Positions 30,924 to 41,572 of a DNA stretch of 64,000 nt are shown here, one piece after another. The notes beneath the pieces were generated by a model that did not search any database, was not told where the DNA came from, and saw nothing but the letters and a program-made list of their open reading frames with translations. Numbering within the stretch: position 1 is the stretch's first letter; each line of letters opens with the position of its first letter. Made by a program: the position numbers and the translations under genes. The stretch is from assembly GCA_905220665.1 (NCBI GenBank), contig CAJNAR010000149.1, positions 62,001-126,000 of the forward strand. The letters are read 5' to 3'. Origin of the DNA: Albugo candida (lineage: Eukaryota; Oomycota; Peronosporomycetes; Albuginales; Albuginaceae).

Positions 30924-31715
30924 TCAGATACTGATCTGATGGCGTTTGAAAAAACCCTTTTGCCATGTCCATGTCGCTTGAAATGTACCTTTGGGAATAT
31001 TGTATTGTTCGGCAATTTCCATTGCTTTTGAGCGCAACATTTGCTTTGATAATTGTGAATTATGTTTTTGCTCGTTTTTCATCCATTTGGCTAATGCTCT
31101 TTCTGCAGCATCAGGGAGCGTGGTCGCAGTTCCTTGATTTCGTCGTCGCGTTTGATGCGATGTCGTTTTCTTAAAACACATTTCCTCAATTAGAGCCCGA
31201 GATTTGACCCATTTGTATATTTGACGCTTTCTTGATGCGATAGCCATTGGGTCTAAATGCGCGTAAAACTTTTGTACTGTTGTATTAATGTCTTTTGCAT
31301 GTGAGTCGAAATAATCGATCACTTCTAATTTGTGCTGAAATGTCACTGAAGTCCTCATCGAGCGATTGGCAACTCGTCCAACGCCTCTTCCTCGACGTCT
31401 TCCACGTCCATTGGATGAGACTGAGAACGACAAAGAAGAAGTATAACCATTTCCATCCTCCTCTGTCCCTAAATGCACTATATCGGATGATAAATGATCT
31501 GAACTTGGCTCAGTAAGATCAAAAGATGCTTGAGAACTCTCCATGCAGAATCCTGCGTCGGTGCCATTTTGTAGAGGTATATTCGATGCAGTATCAATTC
31601 CTTCTTTGACCATACGTTCGACAGGAGAAGAGCATTGTGAATTAGCTTTCTCGATCTTTGATGTTCGCCTTGTGGTCGCAACTTTTGTCAAAGACATGGA
31701 AAAATTTCGACTCAT
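30924..31715 (-). CDS. CENP-B/Tc5-type helix-turn-helix DNA-binding protein
   Basis: One exon, 263 residues from ATG 31713-31715. The N-terminal half is Ser-rich and ends in a basic RGRRRGRGVGR patch (an AT-hook-like or nuclear localisation element). The C-terminal half begins with a first helical unit (SVTFQHKLEVIDYFD, QKFYAHLD.., RQIYKWVKSR) and continues with LPDAAERALAKWMKNEQ, SKAMEIAEQYNI and a WQKGFFKRHQI ending. This is the pair of helix-turn-helix domains found in CENP-B and Tc5/pogo transposases, ending at the typical W-x-x-x-F-x-x-RH. No DDE catalytic domain follows, so it is more likely a domesticated DNA-binding protein than a transposase. It is divergent from PRP16, with 86 bp between start codons. 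Confidence 0.7.
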   Translation of the reverse strand: MSRNFSMSLTKVATTRRTSKIEKANSQCSSPVERMVKEGIDTASNIPLQNGTDAGFCMESSQASFDLTEPSSDHLSSDIVHLGTEEDGNGYTSSLSFSVSSNGRGRRRGRGVGRVANRSMRTSVTFQHKLEVIDYFDSHAKDINTTVQKFYAHLDPMAIASRKRQIYKWVKSRALIEEMCFKKTTSHQTRRRNQGTATTLPDAAERALAKWMKNEQKHNSQLSKQMLRSKAMEIAEQYNIPKGTFQATWTWQKGFFKRHQISI

Positions 31716-31801
31716 TTTCGTAGGCAGCGAAAAGCTCACACGAATTTACTCTTCTAACCTGTTTCATTTTATTAAATTGCATTTCTACTACCATCTACCT
31801 A

Positions 31802-34800
31802 ATGCCAAGCAAAAGTCGTTCCCACAAGAAAGATGAGCGAATACATCATCACAAAAGCCAAAATCGGTACAGAGATACATCGATACATCGTTATTCCACT
31901 CCTACTCGCTCATCATCTACCTCAGATCGGAGAAAAAGCCATTCTCATCGCAGGCAGTCAATTCCTGACGAATCTCGCGAAACGTCTCCTTCACGCTCCA
32001 GCCATCGATCCCGAACGCCTATAGGGAGAAATAGGGAATCCGATACGCCAAAAACATGGAAAGCCAGCTCTGAAAGATTGATCGTTTTGGATAAAAATGA
32101 TTGGGATGTCCCCGAGAAGCTCCATACTGTGTTTAGTGACAGAAAATCAATCAATTCGAGCTCAACTTCGACCACAGAGAACGAGAGGCGACTTTATTCT
32201 AAAACCAAGTCAAAATCGAGTACAAGGCAATCAAATTCGAGAAGCTCCTCAAAATGCAGTGCGAATGGGCGTGATAACGATAAAAGCGACTGTATCCTAA
32301 GAGATCATCGGACTTTGCCAGGACCGAAAAAAGTTTACGCTGATGAGGAAGAAGAACGTATTGATCGCGAATTCTATCTACAGGATGAACAAGGAGGGTA
32401 TCACGAAGCTGAAGAAAGTCGAGTATTTATGGGTAGTCATGAAAAGTTTCGGGCAATGGAAGAAAAGATTGCAAAAACACGTGCACGAGGTGAAACAAAG
32501 CTCAAAGGAATGTCTGCCCGTGCATCTGCCTTAAATGCCGATCAAGAAGCTTGGGAAACGAATCGACTATTGACAAGTGGAGTGGTCGCCACCAAGAAAG
32601 TGGACACGGAATTTGATGACGAGGTCGATGCGCGTGTCCAAGTGATGGTTCATAATACTAAACCACCATTTCTCGACGGTCGGGTAGTATTCACAACACA
32701 GGTGGAAATGGTTTCAACTGTGAAAGATCCCACATCCGACATGGCGGTCTGTGCACGCAAAGGAAGTGAACTTGTACGAGATGTACGCGAGAAACGAGAT
32801 CAGGCAAAAATGCGAAAGCGTTTTTGGGAGATTGGTGGCTCACGTATGGGAGACGTCATTGGTGTGAAGCAAGCTTCAGATGGGCAAGATACAAGCAATG
32901 AGAGTTCAGCAGGCAATGCTGATGCAGAGAACGATAATCCAGTTGACGAGAAGGACCATGTTTCTTACAAAGCTGAATCTCAATTTTCAACACATTTGAA
33001 GAAACAGAAAGCTGTCAGTGAATTCGCAAAATCTCGAACACTCAAAGAGCAGCGTCAGTATTTGCCTATCTACCAGTGCCGGGAAGAATTAATGCAAGTC
33101 GTTCGCGAAAATCAGATTGTTGTTATTGTTGGCGAGACGGGATCCGGCAAAACGACACAATTGACTCAATATTTGTACGAAGAAGGATATGCAAAGTATG
33201 GAATGATTGGTTGCACGCAGCCCAGACGTGTGGCAGCGATGTCTGTTGCCCAGAGAGTAAGTGAAGAAATGGATGTGAAATTGGGTGAGGAGGTTGGCTA
33301 CGCAATACGTTTTGAAGATCTCACATCAGATAAAACAATCATCAAGTATATGACTGAGGGTGTCTTATTGCGTGAATCACTTCGAGAGGCTGATCTCGAC
33401 ACATACGCAGCAGTGATTATGGACGAAGCCCACGAACGTGCTTTGAATACTGACGTGTTATTTGGAATATTGCGCAAAGTTGTTCAAAGACGAACTGATT
33501 TCCGTCTCATTGTTACGTCAGCGACATTGGATGCTGATAAATTTGCAAGTTTTTTTGGAAGTGTTCCAATGTATACTATCCCGGGCCGAACCTTCCATGT
33601 GGACACGTTTTATGCAAAATCGCCATGTGAGGATTACGTGGATTCGACTGTGAAACAGGTGATCCAGATCCATCTATCTCATCCGCCAGGTGATATATTG
33701 GTGTTTATGACCGGACAAGAAGATATTGAGGCAGTTTGCTACATTTTGGCTGAGAGAATGGCAAAAGTAGATGGTGCGCCATCACTAATGGTGCTTCCAA
33801 TGTATTCTCAGCTACCAGCAGACTTGCAAGCAAAAATCTTTGACGCTTTAGATGTTCGAAAATGTATTGTCTCAACCAATATTGCAGAAACATCGCTAAC
33901 AGTGGATGGCATTCGATACGTGATTGACTCGGGATATTGTAAAGTCAAGGTATACAATCCGCGCATTGGAATGGACGCGCTTCAAATCAGTCCTATCAGC
34001 CAACAAAACGCAAACCAACGAGCTGGAAGAGCCGGACGCACTGGTCCTGGTGTGTGTTATCGTCTCTACACCGAGCGACAATTTTGCAATGAAATGCTCG
34101 AAGCTCAAATTCCAGAAATTCAGCGTACAAACTTGGGTTATGTAGTGTTGTTACTCAAATCGTTGGGCGTAAGAGATTTGCTGGAATTCGACTTTATGGA
34201 TCCTCCACCACAAGATAATATAACCAATTCCATGTATCAACTTTGGGTACTTGGAGCATTAGATAACACAGGTGAACTCACAGACATCGGGAAGAAAATG
34301 GTTGTTTTCCCTTTAGATCCTCCTTTGGCAAAAATGCTTCTATTCAGTGAGAAATTGGGGTGTTCCGCTGAAGTACTGATTGTCGTATCCATGCTATCCG
34401 TACCAAATGTGTTTTTCCGGCCAAAAGACCGCGAGAGTGAAAGTGATGCTTGTCGTGAAAAGTTTTTCGTTCCAGAAAGCGATCATTTGACTTTACTGAA
34501 CGTATATCATCAGTGGAAAGCCAATTCGTACTCAAATCAATGGTGCACCGATCATTTTATTCACGCTAAAGGACTTCGTCGAGCGCGTGAAGTTCGCGAG
34601 CAATTGCAAGATATAATGAAGCAACAAAGAGTGGAGCTTATCTCTTCCGACGGACGCTGGGATGTGGTTCGGAAAGCGATCTGCTCCGCTTATTTTTATA
34701 ATTCCGCGCAGATGAAAGGTATCGGAGAGTATGTCAACATGCTGACCGGAATGCCATGCAACCTTCATCCAAGCGCTGCTTTATTCGGTCTTGGGTACAC

Positions 34801-35140
34801 GCCAGACTTTGTGGTGTATCATGAACTGATCTATACTTCCAAAGAGTACATGCAATGCACGACAGCGGTAGAGGGAGAGTGGCTCGCTGAACTTGGACCA
34901 ATGTTTTTCAGTGTCAAGGAATCGTACAAATCGAGACTATTGAAAAGAATGAAAGAGCTTGAAACATCGCAACAGATGGAAACAGAAATGAATATGAAAG
35001 TGATTGAGAGTGAGATTGAGAATGAACAGATTGAAAAAGATCACGAGGCTGACAACACAAAGCAAAAGGCAGCTGCAAAGAAGAACAGTTGTAGCGATAT
35101 TTTTAAAAAGGCAAACAAACGGAGGCGATTTGGATTTTAA
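31802..35140 (+). CDS. PRP16: pre-mRNA-splicing ATP-dependent RNA helicase PRP16/DHX38
   Basis: One uninterrupted exon of 1112 residues (human DHX38 has 1227). PRP16 uses ATP to remodel the spliceosome after the first transesterification. The N-terminus is rich in RS, SH and SR pairs. An [14 protein letters not shown] region follows. The helicase core has motif [10 protein letters not shown] (residue 444 on), Ia [14 protein letters not shown] (541-544), [28 protein letters not shown] and [14 protein letters not shown] (739 on). The C-terminus has the HA2/OB region ([40 protein letters not shown]), which matches DHX38 more closely than PRP2, PRP22 or PRP43. The protein ends in a Lys-rich tail, [11 protein letters not shown]. 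Its length without introns is notable beside the intron-rich genes in this window. Confidence 0.93.
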   Translation: MPSKSRSHKKDERIHHHKSQNRYRDTSIHRYSTPTRSSSTSDRRKSHSHRRQSIPDESRETSPSRSSHRSRTPIGRNRESDTPKTWKASSERLIVLDKNDWDVPEKLHTVFSDRKSINSSSTSTTENERRLYSKTKSKSSTRQSNSRSSSKCSANGRDNDKSDCILRDHRTLPGPKKVYADEEEERIDREFYLQDEQGGYHEAEESRVFMGSHEKFRAMEEKIAKTRARGETKLKGMSARASALNADQEAWETNRLLTSGVVATKKVDTEFDDEVDARVQVMVHNTKPPFLDGRVVFTTQVEMVSTVKDPTSDMAVCARKGSELVRDVREKRDQAKMRKRFWEIGGSRMGDVIGVKQASDGQDTSNESSAGNADAENDNPVDEKDHVSYKAESQFSTHLKKQKAVSEFAKSRTLKEQRQYLPIYQCREELMQVVRENQIVVIVGETGSGKTTQLTQYLYEEGYAKYGMIGCTQPRRVAAMSVAQRVSEEMDVKLGEEVGYAIRFEDLTSDKTIIKYMTEGVLLRESLREADLDTYAAVIMDEAHERALNTDVLFGILRKVVQRRTDFRLIVTSATLDADKFASFFGSVPMYTIPGRTFHVDTFYAKSPCEDYVDSTVKQVIQIHLSHPPGDILVFMTGQEDIEAVCYILAERMAKVDGAPSLMVLPMYSQLPADLQAKIFDALDVRKCIVSTNIAETSLTVDGIRYVIDSGYCKVKVYNPRIGMDALQISPISQQNANQRAGRAGRTGPGVCYRLYTERQFCNEMLEAQIPEIQRTNLGYVVLLLKSLGVRDLLEFDFMDPPPQDNITNSMYQLWVLGALDNTGELTDIGKKMVVFPLDPPLAKMLLFSEKLGCSAEVLIVVSMLSVPNVFFRPKDRESESDACREKFFVPESDHLTLLNVYHQWKANSYSNQWCTDHFIHAKGLRRAREVREQLQDIMKQQRVELISSDGRWDVVRKAICSAYFYNSAQMKGIGEYVNMLTGMPCNLHPSAALFGLGYTPDFVVYHELIYTSKEYMQCTTAVEGEWLAELGPMFFSVKESYKSRLLKRMKELETSQQMETEMNMKVIESEIENEQIEKDHEADNTKQKAAAKKNSCSDIFKKANKRRRFGF

Positions 35141-35237
35141 CCAATACAAAGTCTTTCTTTTTTGAAGGTTCAAGTTTAAGGAATTCTCGAATTAGAACAC
35201 ATTTTGCAATCTCTACACTCTGATCGATCGAACAGTT

Positions 35238-35501
35238 ATGCCATTGAGTCGAGAACTTGCCAACAAGAGAAGCGACCACAAAGATCGCCATTCGCGTGGA
35301 CCAAAGGGGTCCGGGGTGGAAGCCAAAAAAGGTGTGAAAGCTCATTGTTTTGAGTGTGACGACAATAACTTATATCTCATCGTTTATTTCACAGGAGGTG
35401 CGGGGGCACATAATTGGGGAGCTGTGACAGATGAAGAGGATGCATTGAAAGCGGTTGATTGCAATGATCCAAATTACGATAGCTCTCAGGATAGTAAATG
35501 A
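35238..35501 (+). CDS. short HABP4/SERBP1-like protein
   Basis: Two exons, 35238-35331 and 35395-35501, with a 63-bp intron (GTGTGA..CACAG), give 66 residues. Splicing joins GVEAKKG to GAGAHNWGAV, recreating the KKGGAG-x-HNWG block typical of the C-terminal part of hyaluronan/mRNA-binding (HABP4, Stm1, SERBP1) proteins. Related proteins bind ribosomes and mRNA. Only the small tail domain is present, preceded by a basic RSDHKDRHSRGPKG segment and followed by an acidic end. If left unspliced the frame is also open (87 residues), but the motif then breaks. Confidence 0.6.
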   Translation: MPLSRELANKRSDHKDRHSRGPKGSGVEAKKGVKAHCFECDDNNLYLIVYFTGGAGAHNWGAVTDEEDALKAVDCNDPNYDSSQDSK

Positions 35502-35584
35502 TTTGTCTATTCATATCACAGTACGTCGAATTCGAGAATGCTTTATAAAATACATAGTGAGCAGCGAGTAACAATTGTGTAGAC

Positions 35585-36175
35585 TCAATCTGAATTGAGA
35601 ACTTGCTGGAAAAGTTTTGTGAAGGCGCTGTTGATATTCACTCCAGTACACGCTGACGTTTCAAAGTACTCCCATCCTTTACTCCTTGCGAACACTTTTC
35701 CTTCATCTTCAGTTACAACGCGATGCATTTTATCAATTTTATTCCCACACACAATGCACGAGTACCGTTCAATGCCAAACTTGACAGCTTCTTCGATCCA
35801 GTGGTTTAATGCTTCAAAGCTAGGACGCGACGTCACATCGTAAACGAGAAGTGCACCCTGTGCGTCTTTGTAAAACTCGTTTCGCACATGTAAGAATTCA
35901 TCCTGCCCTGAAAAATCCCAAAAATTTACTCGGACTTCCCGATCACTGATAATGAGAGATTTGACTCCATAATCGATGCCGATAGTTGATATATATTTAC
36001 TTACGAATTTCTCCTCACAAAATCGTTTGATCATGCAGCTTTTCCCCGCACCCAGATTGCCCATTGATATAATTTTAAGCCTTTGTGGTTGCAAGTACTC
36101 CCTTTCTAGTGCAGGTGATGTCCCACGGATAGGTGCAGCCAAGGCTGATATCGGTACGATATGCTCCTTCGACAT
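35585..36175 (-). CDS. Rab-like small GTPase of the RBJ (DNAJC27) type, without J domain
   Basis: One exon, 196 residues from ATG 36173-36175. G1 is GNLGAGKS, G2 lies in KYISTIGIDYGVK, G3 is DFSGQDEF, G4 is NKID, and G5 is ETSA. The stretch MIKRFCEEKFVSKY..GIDYGV and RNEFYKDAQGALLVYDV closely follows human DNAJC27/RBJ. As in RBJ there is no C-terminal prenylation cysteine; the protein ends VLNSD. Unlike RBJ, the switch II position corresponding to Ras Gln61 is Gln, suggesting an ordinary GTPase cycle, and the C-terminal DnaJ domain is absent. The role is not known; RBJ in animals is linked to MEK/ERK signalling in the nucleus. Confidence 0.8.
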   Translation of the reverse strand: MSKEHIVPISALAAPIRGTSPALEREYLQPQRLKIISMGNLGAGKSCMIKRFCEEKFVSKYISTIGIDYGVKSLIISDREVRVNFWDFSGQDEFLHVRNEFYKDAQGALLVYDVTSRPSFEALNHWIEEAVKFGIERYSCIVCGNKIDKMHRVVTEDEGKVFARSKGWEYFETSACTGVNINSAFTKLFQQVLNSD

Positions 36176-36216
36176 TGGCACGTTGATTTGAAGTAGAGCA
36201 GCTTAGGATTCTCGCT

Positions 36217-37160
36217 TTGTCCACTCAACACACAACATCGAACGGACGGCAGGGGCTCCTAAAAAAGATTGGTCTAGAAGCTGTCATTCCGAGTACGGTA
36301 ATAACGAAATTTCTTTGTTGGACATATCTATGGGTGAACATTGCAATCCAACTAGGACTAGGATCGGAGTTGCACTTGCAATTCTACTTGCTGTTGGCTT
36401 ACCTGCAGCAATGATCAGCTACATCGATAAAAACGAATGATTATCGTGTGCAAATCGATACAACCGCTTTTCCTGATGGATGCGCTTATCTGAACAGAAA
36501 TATTATTTTCCAAGTACTGAACGCAAGCACTAAACGTGATGTAGATCACGAATGTGCTGGACTGTCGGAGTTTATACCGCTATTCGAGAAAATCAAACTC
36601 TGATAGAATTAGATGGTATGCAGTGTCGCAGTCTGAAATGCAGGACATAGATAATCAAAAACAATTTGCTGATAGTCACTCCTTTCATTCCGTTCGTATC
36701 ATTGGCACAATGCACACGCAATATTTGTTCAATGGATACAAAATTCCAAGTCGGAAAATAGTCCAGCCATAGCTATCCCAATTTTTTCTAATACGTTGAT
36801 TTGAAATGCAAGAGAAAAGCTGAACGCACAATATAGTGCCGGGCTGAATAGCTGGACCGAACTGGAACCCTTTGAAGGGCCGGACGAGAATATAGATCTT
36901 AAAGAATCGGTAAAACACGTTTCCGAAGAAATCTTGATCCATTCACAGACGATCGCCCGGTTCTGTATCTGTCGCGCAATGCCCTGACCATCAAACATCC
37001 CATGATGACACATTGGTCATCTCGATTTGAGGGAAGAGATACAGATCGGCTTAATCGTCTGTGGCTACATCACAGCATCTTCGGGAGCATTTTCTCCCAG
37101 CTTTCGATAGCTACAATTCCGTCCGACCTTTTGGATGCTTCCGAATTGGTCTAGACTTTT
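36217..37160 (+). pseudogene. degenerate gene of unknown identity
   Basis: Several plus-strand pieces look coding but lie in different frames. A hydrophobic membrane-type segment (GVALAILLAVGLPAAMISYI at about 36.37-36.43 kb) is followed after a frame change by TTAFPDGCAYLNRNIIFQVLN and AGLSEFIPLFEKI. Further on, LNSWTELEPFEGPDEN and, near 36.95-37.15 kb, DRPVLYLSRNALTIKHPM and LWLHHSIFGSIF appear. Order and spacing suggest one membrane protein gene with introns or with several frame lesions. I cannot name the family and cannot find splice sites that rescue it. Confidence 0.4.
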
Positions 37161-37799
37161 CATCTCGACATTAATTGTATTATCAGCCTATCTATGACGC
37201 AATAAATTCATATCAGCATTATCATTTCTATTGCGAAAAATCGACACAACATTATTCGGAGTAACTTCCACTCTTCGTTTCAAGTTTTTTTCTCGTCTGC
37301 GCTGGACAAATATTGCGTGAGCTATTGTGCTGATGATTTTGACAGAATTGTAGGAATAACAGCAAATTTTAAATTTTACCTGACCGATGTCTTGCATTGT
37401 TTCGAAGTACACTGAATATCATCTGTATCGATCAGAATCATTTTATTTTAGAATAAATCAAATACGACAAGTTCAGCACTTTCGTCATCTACGCCACTTT
37501 AGTGTGCAAAGCGAGTTTTTCAGTTTTCTGGCAAGTGCATTCAGCCGGAAAACTGTAGTATCGAGTCGCCAACAAATTTTATGTTTTTTTATGATTTGTT
37601 TATACTTCGACGATCATTGCTGCGGGTATGTCAACGGCAAGTAGAAGTGTAAGTGCAAGTCCACTCCTAGTCCTAATTACATTGCCATGCTCAGCTTAGT
37701 GTGGAGCGCATCGGTTGGGGGCTTGGTTATAATGAAGCCGATGTCCCTGAACCAGTGTGAAACACATCAGGCTAATCAACTTTCAGCTATTGGACAATA
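37161..37799. other. spacer before arm B, no gene seen
   Basis: About 640 bp with only short open frames lacking conserved features. It ends where sequence mirrored in arm A begins (just before GTACGAGAAGG). Confidence 0.4.
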
Positions 37800-38591
37800 A
37801 ATTGGTGGCTTTGGGCGTCTAGTACGAGAAGGCTTAGACTAGCTAGTAAAGTGAATTAAGGTCCTCCTGCATTTAATATATCTTACTTTCCAAATTTCAT
37901 CTAAATTATTCTAGGACATTTTTATTGATCACAAGCTGCGCAGAGCCTCGTATTGCGGTGGGTTCACGTAGCCGCAATAAGTAAACGCCACCAAATATTA
38001 TCAATGCTCACAGGTAACTCGTGTAACTTTGGTGTGCGTGTATGTGTGAGATAAGATAGCCTAGGTGTATCAGTAAAGTCTTTAATCTAAGTCCAATAAT
38101 ATCGAAACCTTTCAGCTAAATGTGACCTTAATATCATTGTTTGTGCGGCGCAATTGACGCATTAGTAATCTCTCAGGACAGCACTGTTTTTTCTAGTTTG
38201 ACAAAAGTGATCAGTTGGTCCTAGTCACGAGCTTCACTAATAGACATGCGGAACATTGCCTTGTGATTTAGACACTCCGTTCTGGGTTGAGGTGCAAATA
38301 CGTGTAGTTTATGTAATGTCATGTACAAACTTAAAAAGCAAAAGCAAAGCAGAGAAACTGGAAGAGAAAATTATTCAATAATCACTTTAATAGGACATTT
38401 AACTCTGTGCAAAATAACTTATAACAGAAATAGGACATCGAAGTAGAACGGTTAGATTTGATCAGCGTTCAATCTCAGCCACTTATTTTTATAGCATCCC
38501 ACTCCTAGAAGGACCGGAAAGCAAATAATTTTACTCACTTTTACAGATACTGCCGGCCACCCACTTCGCACTCATCGAATCGCTCGGTATA

Positions 38592-39906
38592 ATGGTTCAC
38601 GTATTCATCTGGAAGCTCTCAAGCTTTGCCTTCTTATTGCTTGCCTCGAGTGGGCGCTTGTCGTGCTCTACACCTGTACAGCACGACAAGGGCCCACTCG
38701 AGGCAAGCAATAAGAAGGCAAAGCTTGAGAGCTTCCAGACGATTACAATAGACGAACCACCCAGGCAACCTCTGATCGATTTTATGGCCTCTCAATCTGA
38801 TGTAAATCTGCAGAAAACTGTCGACGCGTTAGTGCCGTCTCACGGTCTCGTAGGCGAGCAAAGGTTGAGTGCCCTCAAGAAGGATATAATTCCATGCTCA
38901 AATTACTGGGTGCAATTTTACAAGTTCCGTGATGACTACGACGCAAATCCATACGTACCAGATAACAAAGTCGACGAGGGTAACCAAATTGCGCTGCTTA
39001 TAAACTCAGATGCTACTGATAATCTGTTTTTAGTGTACTCTATTATGGATCCTTTGCAATGGCGGTTGTAAGGGGTGGAATTATGCTATCAGCTGAAGAT
39101 GCGTGCACTTTCATTCACTGAAGAAATACAAAACGCTATTACTAGCCGAACGTATATGCCAAAACCCTTCGACATCTACCAACTCCAACGTGATGTGTTT
39201 CTTCAAAACCTCCAAGATTCAAATATCATCACCAACCAATACTCAAATCTATAAGCGAACATAGCTTTCACCTTATTGAATTGATAAATACTTTTGAAGA
39301 ACTGTGCGACGACCTTGATGGAATGACAAAGGCAGCAATGAGTCAACGCGAAACCAATCAACTCCACATGCCAGATATAATTCCTCTAAGGAAGTTGCCC
39401 AAGATGAGTCATCATCCGTACGGTGCTCAATATTTGTGGCCATTACTGCTATACATTCATGTTGACTGGATGAGGAATACCAACCAGCAATTTAAAGCCG
39501 ATCCAACCGAAGAAGCTTTAAAGCGAATTAAGGATTTCAAAGATCCGCAAGATATAGTGGAAGATCTGAGGACTATATTCGGCATGGATGTGTCATCCGA
39601 ATCAATTCGTACCGCTAGCGATGATTTGAAAAGATACGCAGAGCACTGGACCATTTTTTATACAACTCGCAAGGAATACGACGAAGAGCACCTATCATCG
39701 AATTACTCGCACGGTAAGTATGTTACACTGAGGTTAGACTGACACTACTGACAGTCTCCACTGCTGTGTTTGCGAACGTAGACGTAATTAAGTGAATTCT
39801 ACAACACAAAGCAGAATGTGTCCAACTCAAGATAGATGCCCTAAAATCTACCATCCAGACACGAACCCTTCTAATGTACCCACCCAACATGCCGAGTACG
39901 TCCTAG
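38592..39906 (+). pseudogene. secreted two-domain protein, candidate effector B (arm B copy, frameshifted)
   Basis: The ATG is at 38592. The signal peptide core is the same as in effector A, but the following segment is replaced by a foldback (see 38608-38739), so the mature N-terminus begins with a Lys-rich KGPLEASNKKAKLES stretch before rejoining the shared EPPRQPLID. Domain 1 (NYWVQFY) is intact up to a probable 60-bp intron (39033-39092); read through, a TAA is met at 39069-39071. Near 39207 one A is missing compared with effector A, breaking the frame before the SEH..FHLIE region. The second domain is then intact (LRTIFGMD, HWTIFY) to a GTAAGT donor at 39714. Exon 3 contains an early TGA not present in arm A. 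Not functional as written. Confidence 0.6.
38608..38739. repeat. inverted duplication IR3 inside the effector signal-peptide region (60-nt arms, 12-nt loop)
   Basis: Bases 38608-38667 are repeated as reverse complement at 38680-38739 with one mismatch (GGGCGCTT against GGGCCCTT). The loop is CTACACCTGTAC. The left arm is the sequence coding the signal peptide; the right arm is its reverse complement and is translated in frame. Effector A has only the left arm, followed by unrelated TATATCAG-type sequence. The open frame is kept through the whole hairpin. Confidence 0.95.
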
Positions 39907-41572
39907 TCCAAAATCCTTGATACAACTTGAGAATTTCAAGCATTGTTATTATTTGTTCGGTTTATGAAAAGTCAAAATAACGGCGCAAGTGGCAGCTCAC
40001 GTCAATTGGATGTCGCACTCTTACTCAAGCGATCCAAGACTCGCACGAGATTCATTCTGCTGCGATCTTTGTACCTCCTCATGACCATTAGCAATTATAA
40101 CAAGTCGACGGCAAATAATTTTGAATTTTCTTTGATGTCGACTTAGAGCTAACGTTCTACCTTTCTTCCATCGACACATGTTGTCTGGTCCACATTACAT
40201 TCTTTAATTTTCAAATTGTTTACGAGGGGTTCGCATTATCTCAGAGTATATTTAGTTCCAAAGCATGCTCAGATTGAAAATTGTTTCAAATGTATCACTC
40301 GTACTTGTGCACTTAGGACACGACACTTTCTCATAGAAAGTAAGGCCTGAAAATCAATCCTTGTGAACTCAAATTTGACAACAGTAGCGACTTTGTCAGT
40401 AAACAACGTGAAAGGAAAGGGTGAGATCATCTAAATACAGTAATGTGTAGTAAATGCGTGGACTGAATGGGCGACCGTTTTGTATAGAATCGTTCCGTGT
40501 CTGGAGTGCTTTGATCGCCATCATGAGCTCGAGATTCATCTTTCTCTTTTCGGTGTCGATGAATTCTTTGGACTGAGTTGCAAGGAAACAAATGCAAATG
40601 GGAGGAAATGATGCAATTCGCAAGAATTCGATGGCACTGAGTCCGCACAACGTTATGTTAACAAGAGAAATACAGCACACCAGAACAAGAAGCGTATGGA
40701 AAACGACTGTGGGCGTTTGATCAAGGAAGAGCACCGCTTGAATTACCGATATGGGATGCAGGATACAATACAATGGATCCAGCAACTTCCGAACACCAGG
40801 GCAATGGGATGAAGAGGCATCGAGGCGTTCGATGGAGAATTAAGGATGTTTACATCGCAACGTCATCGTTGACATCTTGCAAGGGCATCCAAGTACCAAT
40901 GTTTATGTGATAGCAGACGCCTTCATGACATGAAGCGCGTGTGCCAATGAACACCATAATCGGACCTGGAAGACTTCACGGTAGTGGAAGTAATGCCGAA
41001 AGGAACAAGAAGATGACAGCGATGGAGTTGCTAATATGTCGAGATAAGCTAAAGGGACAAACGACTCACTTTCGAATGCATACCGACTTTCGTACTCACC
41101 GCGCTTAGCATGTCATCCAAGCAAAATCGTACTAGCCTCTATTGCTACTAGTCTGCATTTGATTATAAATTGGTTCTTGGCCGTCCGAGCAAAAGTGAAA
41201 TAATCAGGACATCGCTTCCATTCCTTGGCCTCGCTCCAATTGCTACCAATAATTTTTGATTGCTGATCAAGGCGCTGTTAGGCGTCATACTTTTACAATC
41301 AAAATACCATGACCGGTTATCGCGATTTCGTCGGGACAGTCTTCCGATGTGGGAAGTAGGATCGCCACAGCAAGAAGCGACTTCATTGCTGCCAAGTTAA
41401 CTTTCTTGTTCAGGCGCGGAATTTTCCTCAGTAACAACAATATGAGTCAGTGAACTCGCGCAAAAGCTCACATAGCACTAAATTCTAATATTGCCAAATG
41501 AAAATAGCTTCATTTCTTATTTTGCCTGTACCTTCTTATACATACCAATAATATCGGGGTTACCAATATAAC
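39907..41572. other. effector B downstream region, arm B
   Basis: About 1.67 kb. It includes one arm and the loop of the sequence that forms IR2 in arm A (about 39954-40051), then about 630 bp absent from arm A. From about 40.68 kb on comes the mirror of 18.65-19.55 kb, with the third copy of the effector-flanking block. On the minus strand an open frame of 129 codons (40396-40785) includes hydrophobic segments (TVVFHTLLVLVCC, EFLRIASFPPICICFL). Arm A has only its first part. No family is recognised and its status is unclear. Confidence 0.45.
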
